Positions 5,901 to 12,148 of a stretch of 12,204 nt of DNA are shown here, in pieces. The DNA lies in the NCBI GenBank assembly GCA_034716535.1, contig JAYEJW010000252.1:1-12204 (forward strand), read 5' to 3'. Position 1 is the first letter of the stretch. Each line of letters begins with the position of its first letter. This DNA is from JAYEJW01 sp034716535 (lineage in GTDB: Bacteria > Pseudomonadota > Gammaproteobacteria > Chromatiales > Chromatiaceae). The notes beneath the pieces are model-generated. The model saw nothing but the letters and a program-made list of their open reading frames with translations, was not told the DNA's origin and made no database searches. Both the position numbers and the translations under genes were made by a program.

Positions 5901-6329
5901 TCAGTCCTCGTTGGGCAATAGGATGGTGATGACGGGCTCGCCCTGGTCACCGGGGCCGACGATCAGCTTCAGCGTGGTGATCGCGGCTTCGGTCGACTTG
6001 CCGTCCCGCGGCACGCGGTAGAGCTCGAACGTCAGCCTGTCGCCGTCGCTTCGACTGGCGCGTATGGCATGCTGGGCCATGAACAGGACGTCCCACAGGC
6101 GCCCCGACTGGTCCTGGTGGACCTGGCGCTCGCTGTCGGCATCGATCCAGGCCACGCAGTCGGCCCAGGCCGCGGCTGTGACGGCAACCGGCCAGCGAAA
6201 GCCGGCCTCCTTGGCCATGGGTCCGGCGTCGACCAGGACGCCGTCGTCCAGGGCCTGGGCGCGGCTGTAGGTGGAGATGACCTCACCGAAGAGCTCGGTC
6301 ACCGGGTCTGTCTTGGTTTGATGGTGCAT
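5901..6329 (-). CDS. DUF6573-family ICE/plasmid protein
   Basis: A 142-aa soluble protein with the layout I recall for the DUF6573 family of plasmids and integrative elements: LFGEVISTYSRAQALDDGVL near the N-terminus, then VDAGPMAKEAGFRWPVAVTA, WADCVAWID, RQVHQDQSGRLWDVLFMA, and the end GEPVITILLPNED. The function is unknown in the family. It often travels with conjugation or partition genes. The ATG at 6329 is preceded on the minus strand by AGAAGAG, a fair ribosome site. It is the last gene of the minus-strand ICE block and is separated from radC by 78 bases containing a strong palindrome. No catalytic motif or membrane segment is visible. The length looks complete. Confidence 0.75.
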   Translation of the reverse strand: MHHQTKTDPVTELFGEVISTYSRAQALDDGVLVDAGPMAKEAGFRWPVAVTAAAWADCVAWIDADSERQVHQDQSGRLWDVLFMAQHAIRASRSDGDRLTFELYRVPRDGKSTEAAITTLKLIVGPGDQGEPVITILLPNED

Positions 6330-6363
6330 GGTGTCTCTTCTGCTGGGTTGCGCCGGAGAAGCA

Positions 6364-6399
6364 CCACCCGGCCGGGAAGTGCTTCCCGGCTGGGGGTGG
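6364..6399. repeat. Intergenic palindrome between radC and the DUF6573 gene
   Basis: The core GCCGGGAAG-TG-CTTCCCGGC (6371-6390) is a perfect 9-bp stem. It is enclosed by outer arms CCACCC (6364-6369) and GGGTGG (6394-6399). The same two-layer design recurs at 7471-7511. There is no T-tract, so a plain terminator is unlikely. Confidence 0.6.
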
Positions 6400-6407
6400 A
6401 AAATGCC

Positions 6408-6926
6408 TCAGAGCAGACTTCGTTCCGCGAACGAAACGCTGTCCTCGGCGGTGACGATGAAGTGGTCCAGGACCCGCACATCAATGAGGGCCAGGGCGTC
6501 TTTGAGCCTTTGGGTGATCCGCTGATCCGCCATGCTCGGCTCGGCCACCCCAGAGGGGTGGTTGTGAGCGAAGATAACTGCAGCGGCATTGATCTCCAGC
6601 GCTTTTTGCACCACCACCCGTGGGTGGACGGATGCGCCGTCGATGGTGCCCTGGAACAGCTCCTCGAAGGCGATGATCCGATGGCGATTATCGACAAAGA
6701 CACAGGCGAACACTTCGAACTTGCGTTCGCCGATCTTCAAGCGCAGATAGGCCCGCGAGGCCTCAGGGCTGGTCAAGGGCTCGCCCCGGCGGTGGCGGTG
6801 CGCGAGCACCTTGAGCGCCAAGTCGAGCAGGGAGTCGATCTCCTCGTCGCGAAGGTCATCGGGTCCGAGTCCGGAAAAGCGATTCTCCGGAGCACGGTCG
6901 ATGGGCAAAACGTTCTGTGAAGGCAT
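6408..6926 (-). CDS. radC: RadC-like JAB/MPN-domain protein
   Basis: A 172-aa protein starting at the ATG at 6926, which has GGAG 8 bases upstream. The open frame extends to 7160, but that part runs through palindromic intergenic DNA. Residues 50-172 form the RadC JAB domain, with the metal-site motif HNHPSG (121-126), D134 and an upstream Glu in AFEELFQGT. The first 45 residues are shorter than the helix-hairpin-helix region of chromosomal RadC. Such short RadC proteins are common in ICEs and prophages; despite the name, a DNA-repair role is not established for them. It sits between the DUF3577 and DUF6573 genes on the same strand, with palindromes on both sides. The metal-site residues are intact. 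Confidence 0.9.
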   Translation of the reverse strand: MPSQNVLPIDRAPENRFSGLGPDDLRDEEIDSLLDLALKVLAHRHRRGEPLTSPEASRAYLRLKIGERKFEVFACVFVDNRHRIIAFEELFQGTIDGASVHPRVVVQKALEINAAAVIFAHNHPSGVAEPSMADQRITQRLKDALALIDVRVLDHFIVTAEDSVSFAERSLL

Positions 6927-6955
6927 GGCGATCTCCGGTGGAAGCTGGAGACCGC

Positions 6956-6983
6956 CCCATCGAGGAGTGGTCTCCTCGATGGG
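6956..6983. repeat. Perfect 12-bp stem-loop upstream of radC
   Basis: CCCATCGAGGAG-TGGT-CTCCTCGATGGG is a perfect 12-bp inverted repeat with a 4-base loop, ending 30 bases before the radC ATG. An alternative pairing GGAGACC/GGTCTCC (6948-6954 with 6969-6975) competes with it, so two RNA folds are possible. On the minus strand it precedes the radC ribosome site and is not followed by a U-run. Confidence 0.6.
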
Positions 6984-6994
6984 ATGTGGAAGGT

Positions 6995-7017
6995 GGGTCG
7001 GATGGGTGATCCGACCC
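6995..7017. repeat. Perfect 9-bp stem-loop just after the DUF3577 stop
   Basis: GGGTCGGAT-GGGTG-ATCCGACCC starts 10 bases beyond the DUF3577 stop codon on the minus strand. There is no U-tract, so it may stabilise or process the transcript rather than end it. It forms a tandem with the 6956-6983 stem-loop. Confidence 0.55.
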
Positions 7018-7026
7018 GAATGGTTG

Positions 7027-7425
7027 CTAGGCGGCGGCTTGCTCGATCTCGATCCGCTCGCCGTCGACCTTGGCCCAGCCGATGCGAAGCAGCCGGGCCT
7101 TAAGGCTGATGCCGGTCTGGCCGGCCTTCTCGCCCTTCTTGTAGGTAAAGGCCTCCGCATAGAGGTCGCTCAGGGTGAAGCCGACGAGGACCTTGTGGTC
7201 GCCCTCGACGGCAGCCTGGAGCTCCAGCATGGCGGCCTTCGCCTGCTTGCCCGCCACCCGGCACTCGAAGTGGGTGTACTGGGCGTTGTCGGCGCTGCCC
7301 CGCAGCGCGGCCAGGGTGACGCTGAGGAAGGGGTTGCCCTCTTCCGGCGTCACCTCCCGGATTCGGTTGATGTAGCCGAGGCCGGTGGTGAGAAGATCGA
7401 AGTACTTGGCTTCTTGGTTTGACAT
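7027..7425 (-). CDS. DUF3577 / STY4534-family ICE replication-associated protein
   Basis: A 132-aa soluble protein that matches the DUF3577 family, annotated in SPI-7/PFGI-1-type elements as STY4534-family ICE replication protein. Recognisable stretches are the N-terminus (KYFDLLTTGLGYINRIREV), the segment NPFLSVTLAALRGSAD, the strand THFECRVAGKQA, and the C-terminal SLKARLLRIGWAKVDG. It resembles single-strand-binding-like small proteins in strand pattern, but I cannot confirm an OB fold. The ATG at 7425 has GGGAG about 9 bases upstream on the minus strand. It lies 214 bases downstream of parM and about 100 bases upstream of radC, both gaps being palindrome-rich. The length is normal and no damage is visible. 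Confidence 0.88.
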   Translation of the reverse strand: MSNQEAKYFDLLTTGLGYINRIREVTPEEGNPFLSVTLAALRGSADNAQYTHFECRVAGKQAKAAMLELQAAVEGDHKVLVGFTLSDLYAEAFTYKKGEKAGQTGISLKARLLRIGWAKVDGERIEIEQAAA

Positions 7426-7470
7426 GGCGCTTTCTCCCGAGTGATTGCGGATCGGATTCGGAGAGCGCGC

Positions 7471-7511
7471 CTACCCCTGGGGGGAAGACGCTTCCCCGGC
7501 AGGGTGGGTAG
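7471..7511. repeat. Intergenic palindrome upstream of the DUF3577 gene
   Basis: The inner stem GGGGAAG-ACG-CTTCCCC (7481-7497) is enclosed by outer arms CTACCC (7471-7476) and GGGTAG (7506-7511). It has the same nested plan and related bases as the 6364-6399 palindrome, which marks a small repeat family in the ICE spacers. It lies 45 bases upstream of the DUF3577 start. Confidence 0.6.
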
Positions 7512-7591
7512 ATGACGAGGCAATTCCTCGCCGGAACATGGACCGGCGGTCGGTACCGCTGCACCTTTGCACGGCCCGTAGGTGCTCGCTT

Positions 7592-7615
7592 GCCACTGAA
7601 CCGCAGCGGCGACGG
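7592..7615. repeat. Copy of a 24-base intergenic motif also at 4162-4185
   Basis: GCCACTGAACCGCAGCGGC begins a 24-base stretch that matches 4162-4185 at 20 positions. Here the GCCACTG/CAGCGGC arms pair with one mismatch. It lies just after the parM stop on the minus strand. Shared intergenic sequence suggests the integrase-side DNA and the ICE genes come from one element. Confidence 0.4.
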
Positions 7616-7639
7616 ATAAAATCGTGACCTGAAGCCCGA

Positions 7640-8656
7640 TCAGACCGGGACTTCGCAAACGAAGCGCAGGTACTTGAGCATTCCGCGGGCGTTGGCGAAG
7701 GCGGGGTGCTCGGCCACCGCCTGGTTGGTAAACCAGTCGCGGATGCGTTCGGCCAAGGCGACGGTGCCGCCGCCGACGAAGAGCACCCGGTCAAGCTCCG
7801 CCCCCAACCCCAGCTTGCGACGGGTTTCGGCGTGGAGGCGCTCGAGGACCTGCTGTTTGGCCTCGCGCACCAGGGCGGATACATCCTCGTCCTGACCATA
7901 GAGCCGAACCGTGCCCTTCTGCACCGCCTGCTCCACCGTGCGCTCGCCGATAACCTCCAGGTCATACTTGGCGCGGATGCCCTCCCCCACCTGCTTCTTC
8001 ACGTCCAACAAGCCGCAGCGCAGCGAGCCCGAGGCGTCGTGGACCACGGCCTGGTCGGCGACGACCACGTAGTCGGTGGTGCGGCCGCCGATGTCGACCA
8101 CGGCGATGGGGGCGCCCAGGCGCTCCTCGGCCAGGGTGACATCGCCGCCGTCGTCGCTGATGACATAGTCGTACCAGGCGGCCAGGGCCTCGGGGATGAC
8201 GTCGTGGAAGGCGATCGATGCGGCCGGCCGCCCATCGATGGGGTCGACGGGTTGCTTGAGGCTCGCCCGCTTCTTCTCGACGGTCTCGGCACGCTGGCTG
8301 CCGTCCTTGAGGTAGAAGGCACTGACCGGCAGGCCGGAGACGGCATGGATCGAGTGACCGCCGAGTTTGGCCTGTTGCATCCCGTGCTGGACGATGACCC
8401 GGTTCAGCCCGGAAAACGGGTAGCCATCGAAGTAGGTCGGCTCGCCATCGATCTCGCCTGCGGCGTAGAGGGTGGCATCGGTCTCGTACTCGGCGATCTT
8501 GTGCTGGGCGTCGTTGAGCCAGGTGACGTTGGCGCGGCCCACACGGGCGCGGGACGGTATCACCATCAGACGGCCGTCCGACAGGGCGAGCTTGGTGCAA
8601 GCGTAACCGTCGTCGAGGCCGATGCTGATCGGGTCGGGGTTATGAGAGTCTGTCAC
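7640..8656 (-). CDS. parM: ParM/StbA-family actin-like partition ATPase
   Basis: Plasmid-type actin homologue expected to polymerise with ATP and push element copies apart. The actin/Hsp70 nucleotide motifs are in order: phosphate-1 SIGLDDGYACTKLAL (11-25), phosphate-2 AVVDIGGRTTDYVVV (185-199) and the adenosine motif VLFVGGGTVAL (291-301). The 338-aa length fits the ParM/StbA family. The start is GTG at 8656, with GAGG about 8 bases upstream on the minus strand. A small gene resembling a ParR-type DNA-binding adaptor lies 48 bases upstream, so the adaptor precedes the filament gene, the reverse of the R1 parMRC order. No residue loss is seen. ParM proteins occur in SPI-7/PFGI-1-like ICEs, where they probably help keep the excised circular form. 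Confidence 0.9.
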   Translation of the reverse strand: MTDSHNPDPISIGLDDGYACTKLALSDGRLMVIPSRARVGRANVTWLNDAQHKIAEYETDATLYAAGEIDGEPTYFDGYPFSGLNRVIVQHGMQQAKLGGHSIHAVSGLPVSAFYLKDGSQRAETVEKKRASLKQPVDPIDGRPAASIAFHDVIPEALAAWYDYVISDDGGDVTLAEERLGAPIAVVDIGGRTTDYVVVADQAVVHDASGSLRCGLLDVKKQVGEGIRAKYDLEVIGERTVEQAVQKGTVRLYGQDEDVSALVREAKQQVLERLHAETRRKLGLGAELDRVLFVGGGTVALAERIRDWFTNQAVAEHPAFANARGMLKYLRFVCEVPV

Positions 8657-8704
8657 TGCTGCCTCGTTGTGTGTCTGTTCACAGCCGTTTCTTTTCGCCG
8701 GGGG

Positions 8705-9073
8705 TCAACCGATCACCTTGCGCAGATGCGCAAAGGGCTTGTCGTTCGTGTCCGCGGCGGCCGGGCGCGGCGGATCGCATGGGTCCGCTTTCACCGCCGG
8801 CGGGGGCTGCACTGCTGGGGCGCGTTGCGTGAGCCAGCTCGCGAACGCCGGGCCTGGGCGGGGTGTTGTCGCCCCACGCAGTGAGCACGCTTCGCCGTCC
8901 GCGCCCCGCCGAGAGCGGCACTCGTCCAGGAACCCCTGGACCAACAGTCCGCGCAGCCACTCTTGGCGCCGACCCGTGGGGATACGCTGGAGCCGCTGCA
9001 GGATCAGGGCCTCGAACGCCATGCGCGGATCGAGCTGGAGGCACAGCCGCTGACCATCGCTCCGAGTGGCCAT
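8705..9073 (-). CDS. Putative ParR/StbB-like DNA-binding adaptor
   Basis: A 122-aa protein from the ATG at 9073. The frame is open to an ATG at 9124, and neither start has a strong ribosome site. Residues 7-50 (LCLQLDPRMAF, then ALILQRLQRIPTGRRQEWLR, then GLLVQGFL) suggest a strand followed by two helices, as in the ribbon-helix-helix N-terminus of ParR-type adaptors; IPTGRRQEWLR resembles the IPKGKR-type turn in such proteins. Residues 55-110 are Pro/Ala/Arg-rich and probably disordered, and the tail DKPFAHLRKVIG could be a partner-binding peptide. This matches an RHH domain plus a flexible filament-binding tail, and the gene lies 48 bases upstream of parM. The function is inferred from neighbour and fold pattern, with no database support. 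Confidence 0.55.
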   Translation of the reverse strand: MATRSDGQRLCLQLDPRMAFEALILQRLQRIPTGRRQEWLRGLLVQGFLDECRSRRGADGEACSLRGATTPRPGPAFASWLTQRAPAVQPPPAVKADPCDPPRPAAADTNDKPFAHLRKVIG

Positions 9074-9145
9074 GATCAATCGGCGCGGACTACGACATGC
9101 GCCTCGGTACCGCGTTGGCTGCAACGCATGGCGACCCGGTCGCGA

Positions 9146-9970
9146 TCAGGTCGCATTCCCGTCTGTATCCTCCGCCTCCAATGCCGGGGATTCGGGACTC
9201 GGCGAGACCACTGGATGCAGCCTCGGATTCCTCGGTACCTGTCCCGCAAACGGCGTGCTGCGGGGGCCGAGCGGCGCGCGCCGTTCCCCGGATAGGACAT
9301 CCTCGGGGACCTCGCCCATGGCCTTACGCGCCTGCTCCGCCTTGGCCGTTCCCTGGGCGAGCGCTGAGCGGTCAACACCCAGGAAGCGATAGCCTTGCGG
9401 CAGACAGAACAGCCCGCGGATCTTGCCCGCGCAGCACCCGAGCAGGCGCTCCGCGTCGCCTCCCTCCACCAGTCCCACATGGCGGGCGGTGAGCACGCCG
9501 CGGGCGACCTCGTCGTAATCGGCAAGCAGTCGGGCGCCCCGAAAGGCGTAAGGGTTGGCGAAACGCAGCGGGGTCCGGAAAGGCTTTCGAGAGGTGGCGA
9601 CGGTGACCTCCAGGGCCGGCAACGACGCGAGCCGGTCGGAGAGGGTCACCCGCTCGACCTGGATCAAGTGCTCGACCGCCTCCAGCGCGTCGTGGATCTT
9701 GAGCAACCACCAGTCGGCGTAGGGGTCGTCCTGGCGTGCGCCCTGCCAGATCCCGCGAAGACGGTCGGCGAACCCAAAAAGCCCGATGATGGCTGGTTTG
9801 CCCGCAGCCGCGGGTCGACCCCGGATCAGGCGCTGGGCATGATGGGTCTGCAGGGTGAGCCAGGCCTGTCCCTGAAGGGCGCCAGGACCCGCTGCTCGGG
9901 CGGTGTCCTCGTCGGGAACGACGGGCGTTGTTTGTCGGCCGGACGGCGCTGTGCTGATCGACACGCTCAT
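9146..9970 (-). CDS. TIGR03761 / PFL_4669-family ICE protein
   Basis: A 274-aa protein with the features of the TIGR03761 family, conserved in PFGI-1/SPI-7-type integrative elements. After a low-complexity first 30 residues come GALQGQAWLTLQTHHAQRLI, then IIGLFGFADRLRGIWQGARQ and DPYADWWLLKIHDALE. RFANPYAFRGARLLADYDE and the end of the conserved part, FCLPQGYRFLGVDRS, follow. The tail after about residue 215 is Pro/Arg-rich and variable. The role is unknown; its constant position near partition and replication genes suggests element maintenance. The ATG at 9970 has only a weak AGG nearby, and the 212-base gap upstream contains a perfect 15-base palindrome, so this may be the first gene of a transcription unit continuing into parM. 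Confidence 0.88.
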   Translation of the reverse strand: MSVSISTAPSGRQTTPVVPDEDTARAAGPGALQGQAWLTLQTHHAQRLIRGRPAAAGKPAIIGLFGFADRLRGIWQGARQDDPYADWWLLKIHDALEAVEHLIQVERVTLSDRLASLPALEVTVATSRKPFRTPLRFANPYAFRGARLLADYDEVARGVLTARHVGLVEGGDAERLLGCCAGKIRGLFCLPQGYRFLGVDRSALAQGTAKAEQARKAMGEVPEDVLSGERRAPLGPRSTPFAGQVPRNPRLHPVVSPSPESPALEAEDTDGNAT

Positions 9971-10100
9971 GGACCTGGAAGTGACAAATGGTTGCCGCCA
10001 TCACGCCAGGTTCGCCCCATACCGACAAGACGTTATTCTGCACACTACTGTCGGGATTTTTTCCGGCGCGACGCGGGCGCAAGAATCGTGGTTTCCGCGT

Positions 10101-10115
10101 GGTTACACTGTAACC
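10101..10115. promoter_or_regulatory. Perfect palindrome GGTTACACTGTAACC (candidate operator)
   Basis: GGTTACA-C-TGTAACC is a perfect 7-bp inverted repeat around one base, in the 212-base gap between the DUF2857 stop and the TIGR03761 start. The short centre and long symmetric arms fit a dimeric repressor site. A degenerate relative, GGTCGCAGTGTAACC, lies at 4751-4765. No regulator can be named from the sequence. Confidence 0.5.
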
Positions 10116-10182
10116 AGGGCCTCGCGTGGGCTGACAGCAAGCTTCTTGCGTCTGACCGATCGGCGCATTGAGGGCCCGGGTC

Positions 10183-10815
10183 TCAGGACAAACCCTTGGC
10201 GACGGACCCCACAGCGGTCCCCGCCTGCCCATCGGTGGTTCCTGCACCGACGTCGGTGAGGTCACCGAATGCGGCCCAGCGCCGGGTCAGGGTCCAGATG
10301 GCCCGCAACCCGATGCCGGTCTCGTGGTGCAGGTCCAGGTACGCCTCCGGTGTGAGAAGGTCTGCGTCGGTGTCCTCTCGCCGACGCGTCCAGGCCGTCC
10401 AGAGGGCGTGCTGGCTCGCCTCGTCTGCCTCCGGCGGGCGGCCCACGGCGGGGGCGGCCGCCAGCACGCGGCGCAGCCGGCTGTACTCCCGCGAGCTCAG
10501 CCCAAAGAAGGTCTGCATCATCTCAAAGGGGGCGTCGGCCTTGACGAGGTCGTGCTGCAGCGCCTCGGCGGTGCGCTCGCGCTGCAGGTGCGCGACCATG
10601 GTCCAGTAGACCTGGCGGTTGAGGCCGACCTCCAGGCAGTGGGCACCCAGCGACTCCATGCGCGCGAGGTCGGCGAGGTGCATCCCGCGCAGGGCCTCGA
10701 TCTCCCTGGGGCCGAAGTTCATCGCCCGCAGCGCCTCCCGGTCGCCGTCGGCGAGGCAGCGAACGGCATAACGCAGCACCGCGCTGATCAGATCGGCCTC
10801 CTTGGTCGCTCCCAC
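10183..10815 (-). CDS. DUF2857-family ICE protein
   Basis: A roughly 210-aa protein that matches the DUF2857 family, found between parB and the TIGR03761 gene in SPI-7/PFGI-1-type elements. The recognisable N-terminal half reads ISAVLRYAVRCLADGDRE, then ALRAMNFGPREIEALRGMHL and LADLARMESLGAHCLEV; FFGLSSREYSRLRRVLA follows. This last segment looks helix-turn-helix-like, so DNA binding is plausible but unproven. The frame is open to 10989, but the part above 10815 overlaps the upstream gene and reads as nonsense. GTG at 10815, 4 bases after the upstream stop, is the best start; an AGGAGG inside the first codons leaves a later start possible. FlhC-like regulators share some of these features. 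The C-terminal 80 residues are variable. Confidence 0.8.
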   Translation of the reverse strand: MGATKEADLISAVLRYAVRCLADGDREALRAMNFGPREIEALRGMHLADLARMESLGAHCLEVGLNRQVYWTMVAHLQRERTAEALQHDLVKADAPFEMMQTFFGLSSREYSRLRRVLAAAPAVGRPPEADEASQHALWTAWTRRREDTDADLLTPEAYLDLHHETGIGLRAIWTLTRRWAAFGDLTDVGAGTTDGQAGTAVGSVAKGLS

Positions 10816-10819
10816 GGTG

Positions 10820-11395
10820 CTAGCGCCACAGAGGGCTGTTGGTGGACTCCGCCACCCGGTGCAATGCCCGATAAGTGGCCATGAGGTCCAGCAGGTCCTG
10901 CCAGTCGCGCGTATCGAGCAGCCGCCACAGGCGGTAGCCCGCATGGCCGGGGTCCAGGGTCCAGACGCTCGCGAAGAGCAGGCCCGCATCCTGGGTCTCG
11001 AGGGCGCGGCGCAAGACCGAATCCGTGCTCAGGGTGGCCAGGACCGCATCGGGCGGGGCGACGGTCATCTCGGCGCAGGCCGCCAGGTGCCACCAGAGGA
11101 CGGAGAGACGGCTTAAGGTGTCGTCGTCGAGCTGCTCGGCGAGCGCCGGGTCGGGCACGTCGCGCAGCACGAAGCCGAGGCCCTGGCTCGGTAGCGGCTC
11201 GATGAGCTCGCCGATGCCGTTGCGCTGGGCCAGGCGCGCGGCGAGGGTCCAGGCCCGGGCGCGCAGGGATTTCAGGTCTGTCGGCAGGGTTTCCTCGCTC
11301 GGGCGCGGCAACTCGATAGATGCGACGGCGTTGTCCGGCGGGGAATTCGGTGGCCAGGGTGAGGACCCTGTCGAACCCTTGGTGCTATTCGCCAT
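10820..11395 (-). CDS. ICE-associated hypothetical protein (191 aa)
   Basis: I do not recognise a named family. The ATG at 11395 has GGTGGAG 6 bases upstream on the minus strand and lies 26 bases after the parB stop. GTG at 11428 would overlap parB and add 11 residues. The first 45 residues are Ser/Pro-rich and probably disordered. The rest is mainly helical, with Trp-rich stretches (LSRLSVLWWHLAACAEM, then LLFASVWTLDPGHAGYRLW and RLLDTRDWQDLLDLMATYRA). There is no membrane segment or catalytic motif. It fills the slot between parB and DUF2857, and with only 4 bases to DUF2857 the two are almost certainly translated from one mRNA. A role in replication or partition is inferred from position only. 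Confidence 0.7.
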   Translation of the reverse strand: MANSTKGSTGSSPWPPNSPPDNAVASIELPRPSEETLPTDLKSLRARAWTLAARLAQRNGIGELIEPLPSQGLGFVLRDVPDPALAEQLDDDTLSRLSVLWWHLAACAEMTVAPPDAVLATLSTDSVLRRALETQDAGLLFASVWTLDPGHAGYRLWRLLDTRDWQDLLDLMATYRALHRVAESTNSPLWR

Positions 11396-11421
11396 GGCGT
11401 CTCCACCGGCCTCGCTGGCGT

Positions 11422-12084
11422 CTACCACTTCGTCCCGGCCTTTTCCCAGTCCTGCAAGTGGTCCGCGACTTCATCGTCCTCGCCATGGGCTTGCGGGGGG
11501 ATCAGTGCTCGTTCATCTTTCGCTTGGTGTGCACTGTCGTCCGGACTCGACGCCGGTTTGGTGCGGTCCATCGCCGCATCAACCTCTGTAACAGCTTCCG
11601 GAATGTCCTTGGTCGGAGAGGTTTCGATCGCCCGCCCTACCAACCGCTCGGCGAGCTGCGCACGTACCGTGTGGATACTCGTGTCGGCATGCTCAGCGAG
11701 CTCAGTCTCCAGGGCGGCGCGCAGCGGCGCGATGTCCCAGTCGGGGCCGTCGTAGCGCCGGCACAGTTGGGCGAAGATCTCGCGGAAGGCTGTCTCGTCG
11801 CCAAGCCCATAGTGCCGCCACAGTGCGCCGGCCGCCTTGTCGAGGGCGCGCAGCCGCTCCACCTGCGGTCGGCCAAGACCCGCGTGGAGCGCCTGCGGCA
11901 TAGCCGGCAGGAGGGTGTCGACCGCATAGCCCATCGGGGAGATGAGCCCGTGGCTCAGGCTATAGCCGCGGGTCTTGAGCAGGACCTCAAGGCGCCGCTG
12001 GGAGAGGAAGCCCTCCCCCAGCTCCATCTCGAACAGGCGTTTCGCATCGGCGACGGCCAGGGCCTTGTCGATGAAGGTAACCCA
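11422..12084 (-). pseudogene. parB: ParB-family partition protein, 5'-truncated
   Basis: The frame contains the middle and C-terminal parts of the long ParB proteins of SPI-7/PFGI-1-type ICEs. VTFIDKALAVADAKRLFE leads into the helix-turn-helix region (FLSQRRLEVLLKTRGYSLSH), then AVDTLLPAMPQALHAGLGRP and QVERLRALDKAA. The N-terminal ParB nuclease-like domain, with its GRP/ERR-type arginine motif, is absent. Reading upstream, ParB-like sequence stops near 12084 and a stop codon lies at 12091-12093. The only in-frame ATG is at 12027, within conserved sequence, so it is not a natural start. The sequence turns AT-rich exactly at the break. The C-terminal 60 residues are acidic and low-complexity. 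A stable fragment could still bind DNA if expressed, but the locus is best treated as a broken parB. Confidence 0.75.
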
Positions 12085-12087
12085 TCT

Positions 12088-12117
12088 TTGTCACCGCATC
12101 TGATAATATCCAATAAT
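12088..12117 (+). promoter_or_regulatory. Possible sigma-70 promoter reading rightward
   Basis: TTGTCA (12088-12093) and AATAAT (12112-12117) each match the consensus at five of six bases, with an 18-base spacer, in the AT-rich patch just outside the parB break. It would drive the frame beginning at 12149. The region could also be the end of an insertion sequence, so confidence is low. Confidence 0.35.
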
Positions 12118-12148
12118 AACATTGGGTTATGAATGTTTGTCTCTCGTT

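Noticed and set aside
6069..6920. 283-aa plus-strand frame
   Set aside because: Antisense to the DUF6573 and radC genes and reads across the palindromic spacer; not coding-like.
6956..7017. Stem-loops considered as rho-independent terminators
   Set aside because: The stems are strong, but no U-tract follows on the minus strand, and a gene on the same strand begins only 30 bases later.
7706..8884. 392-aa open frame on the plus strand
   Set aside because: It lies antisense to parM and the ParR-like gene. Its composition (repeated Gly/Ala/Leu/Val/Asp, no motif) is what high-GC antisense frames give, while the minus strand carries clear actin motifs.
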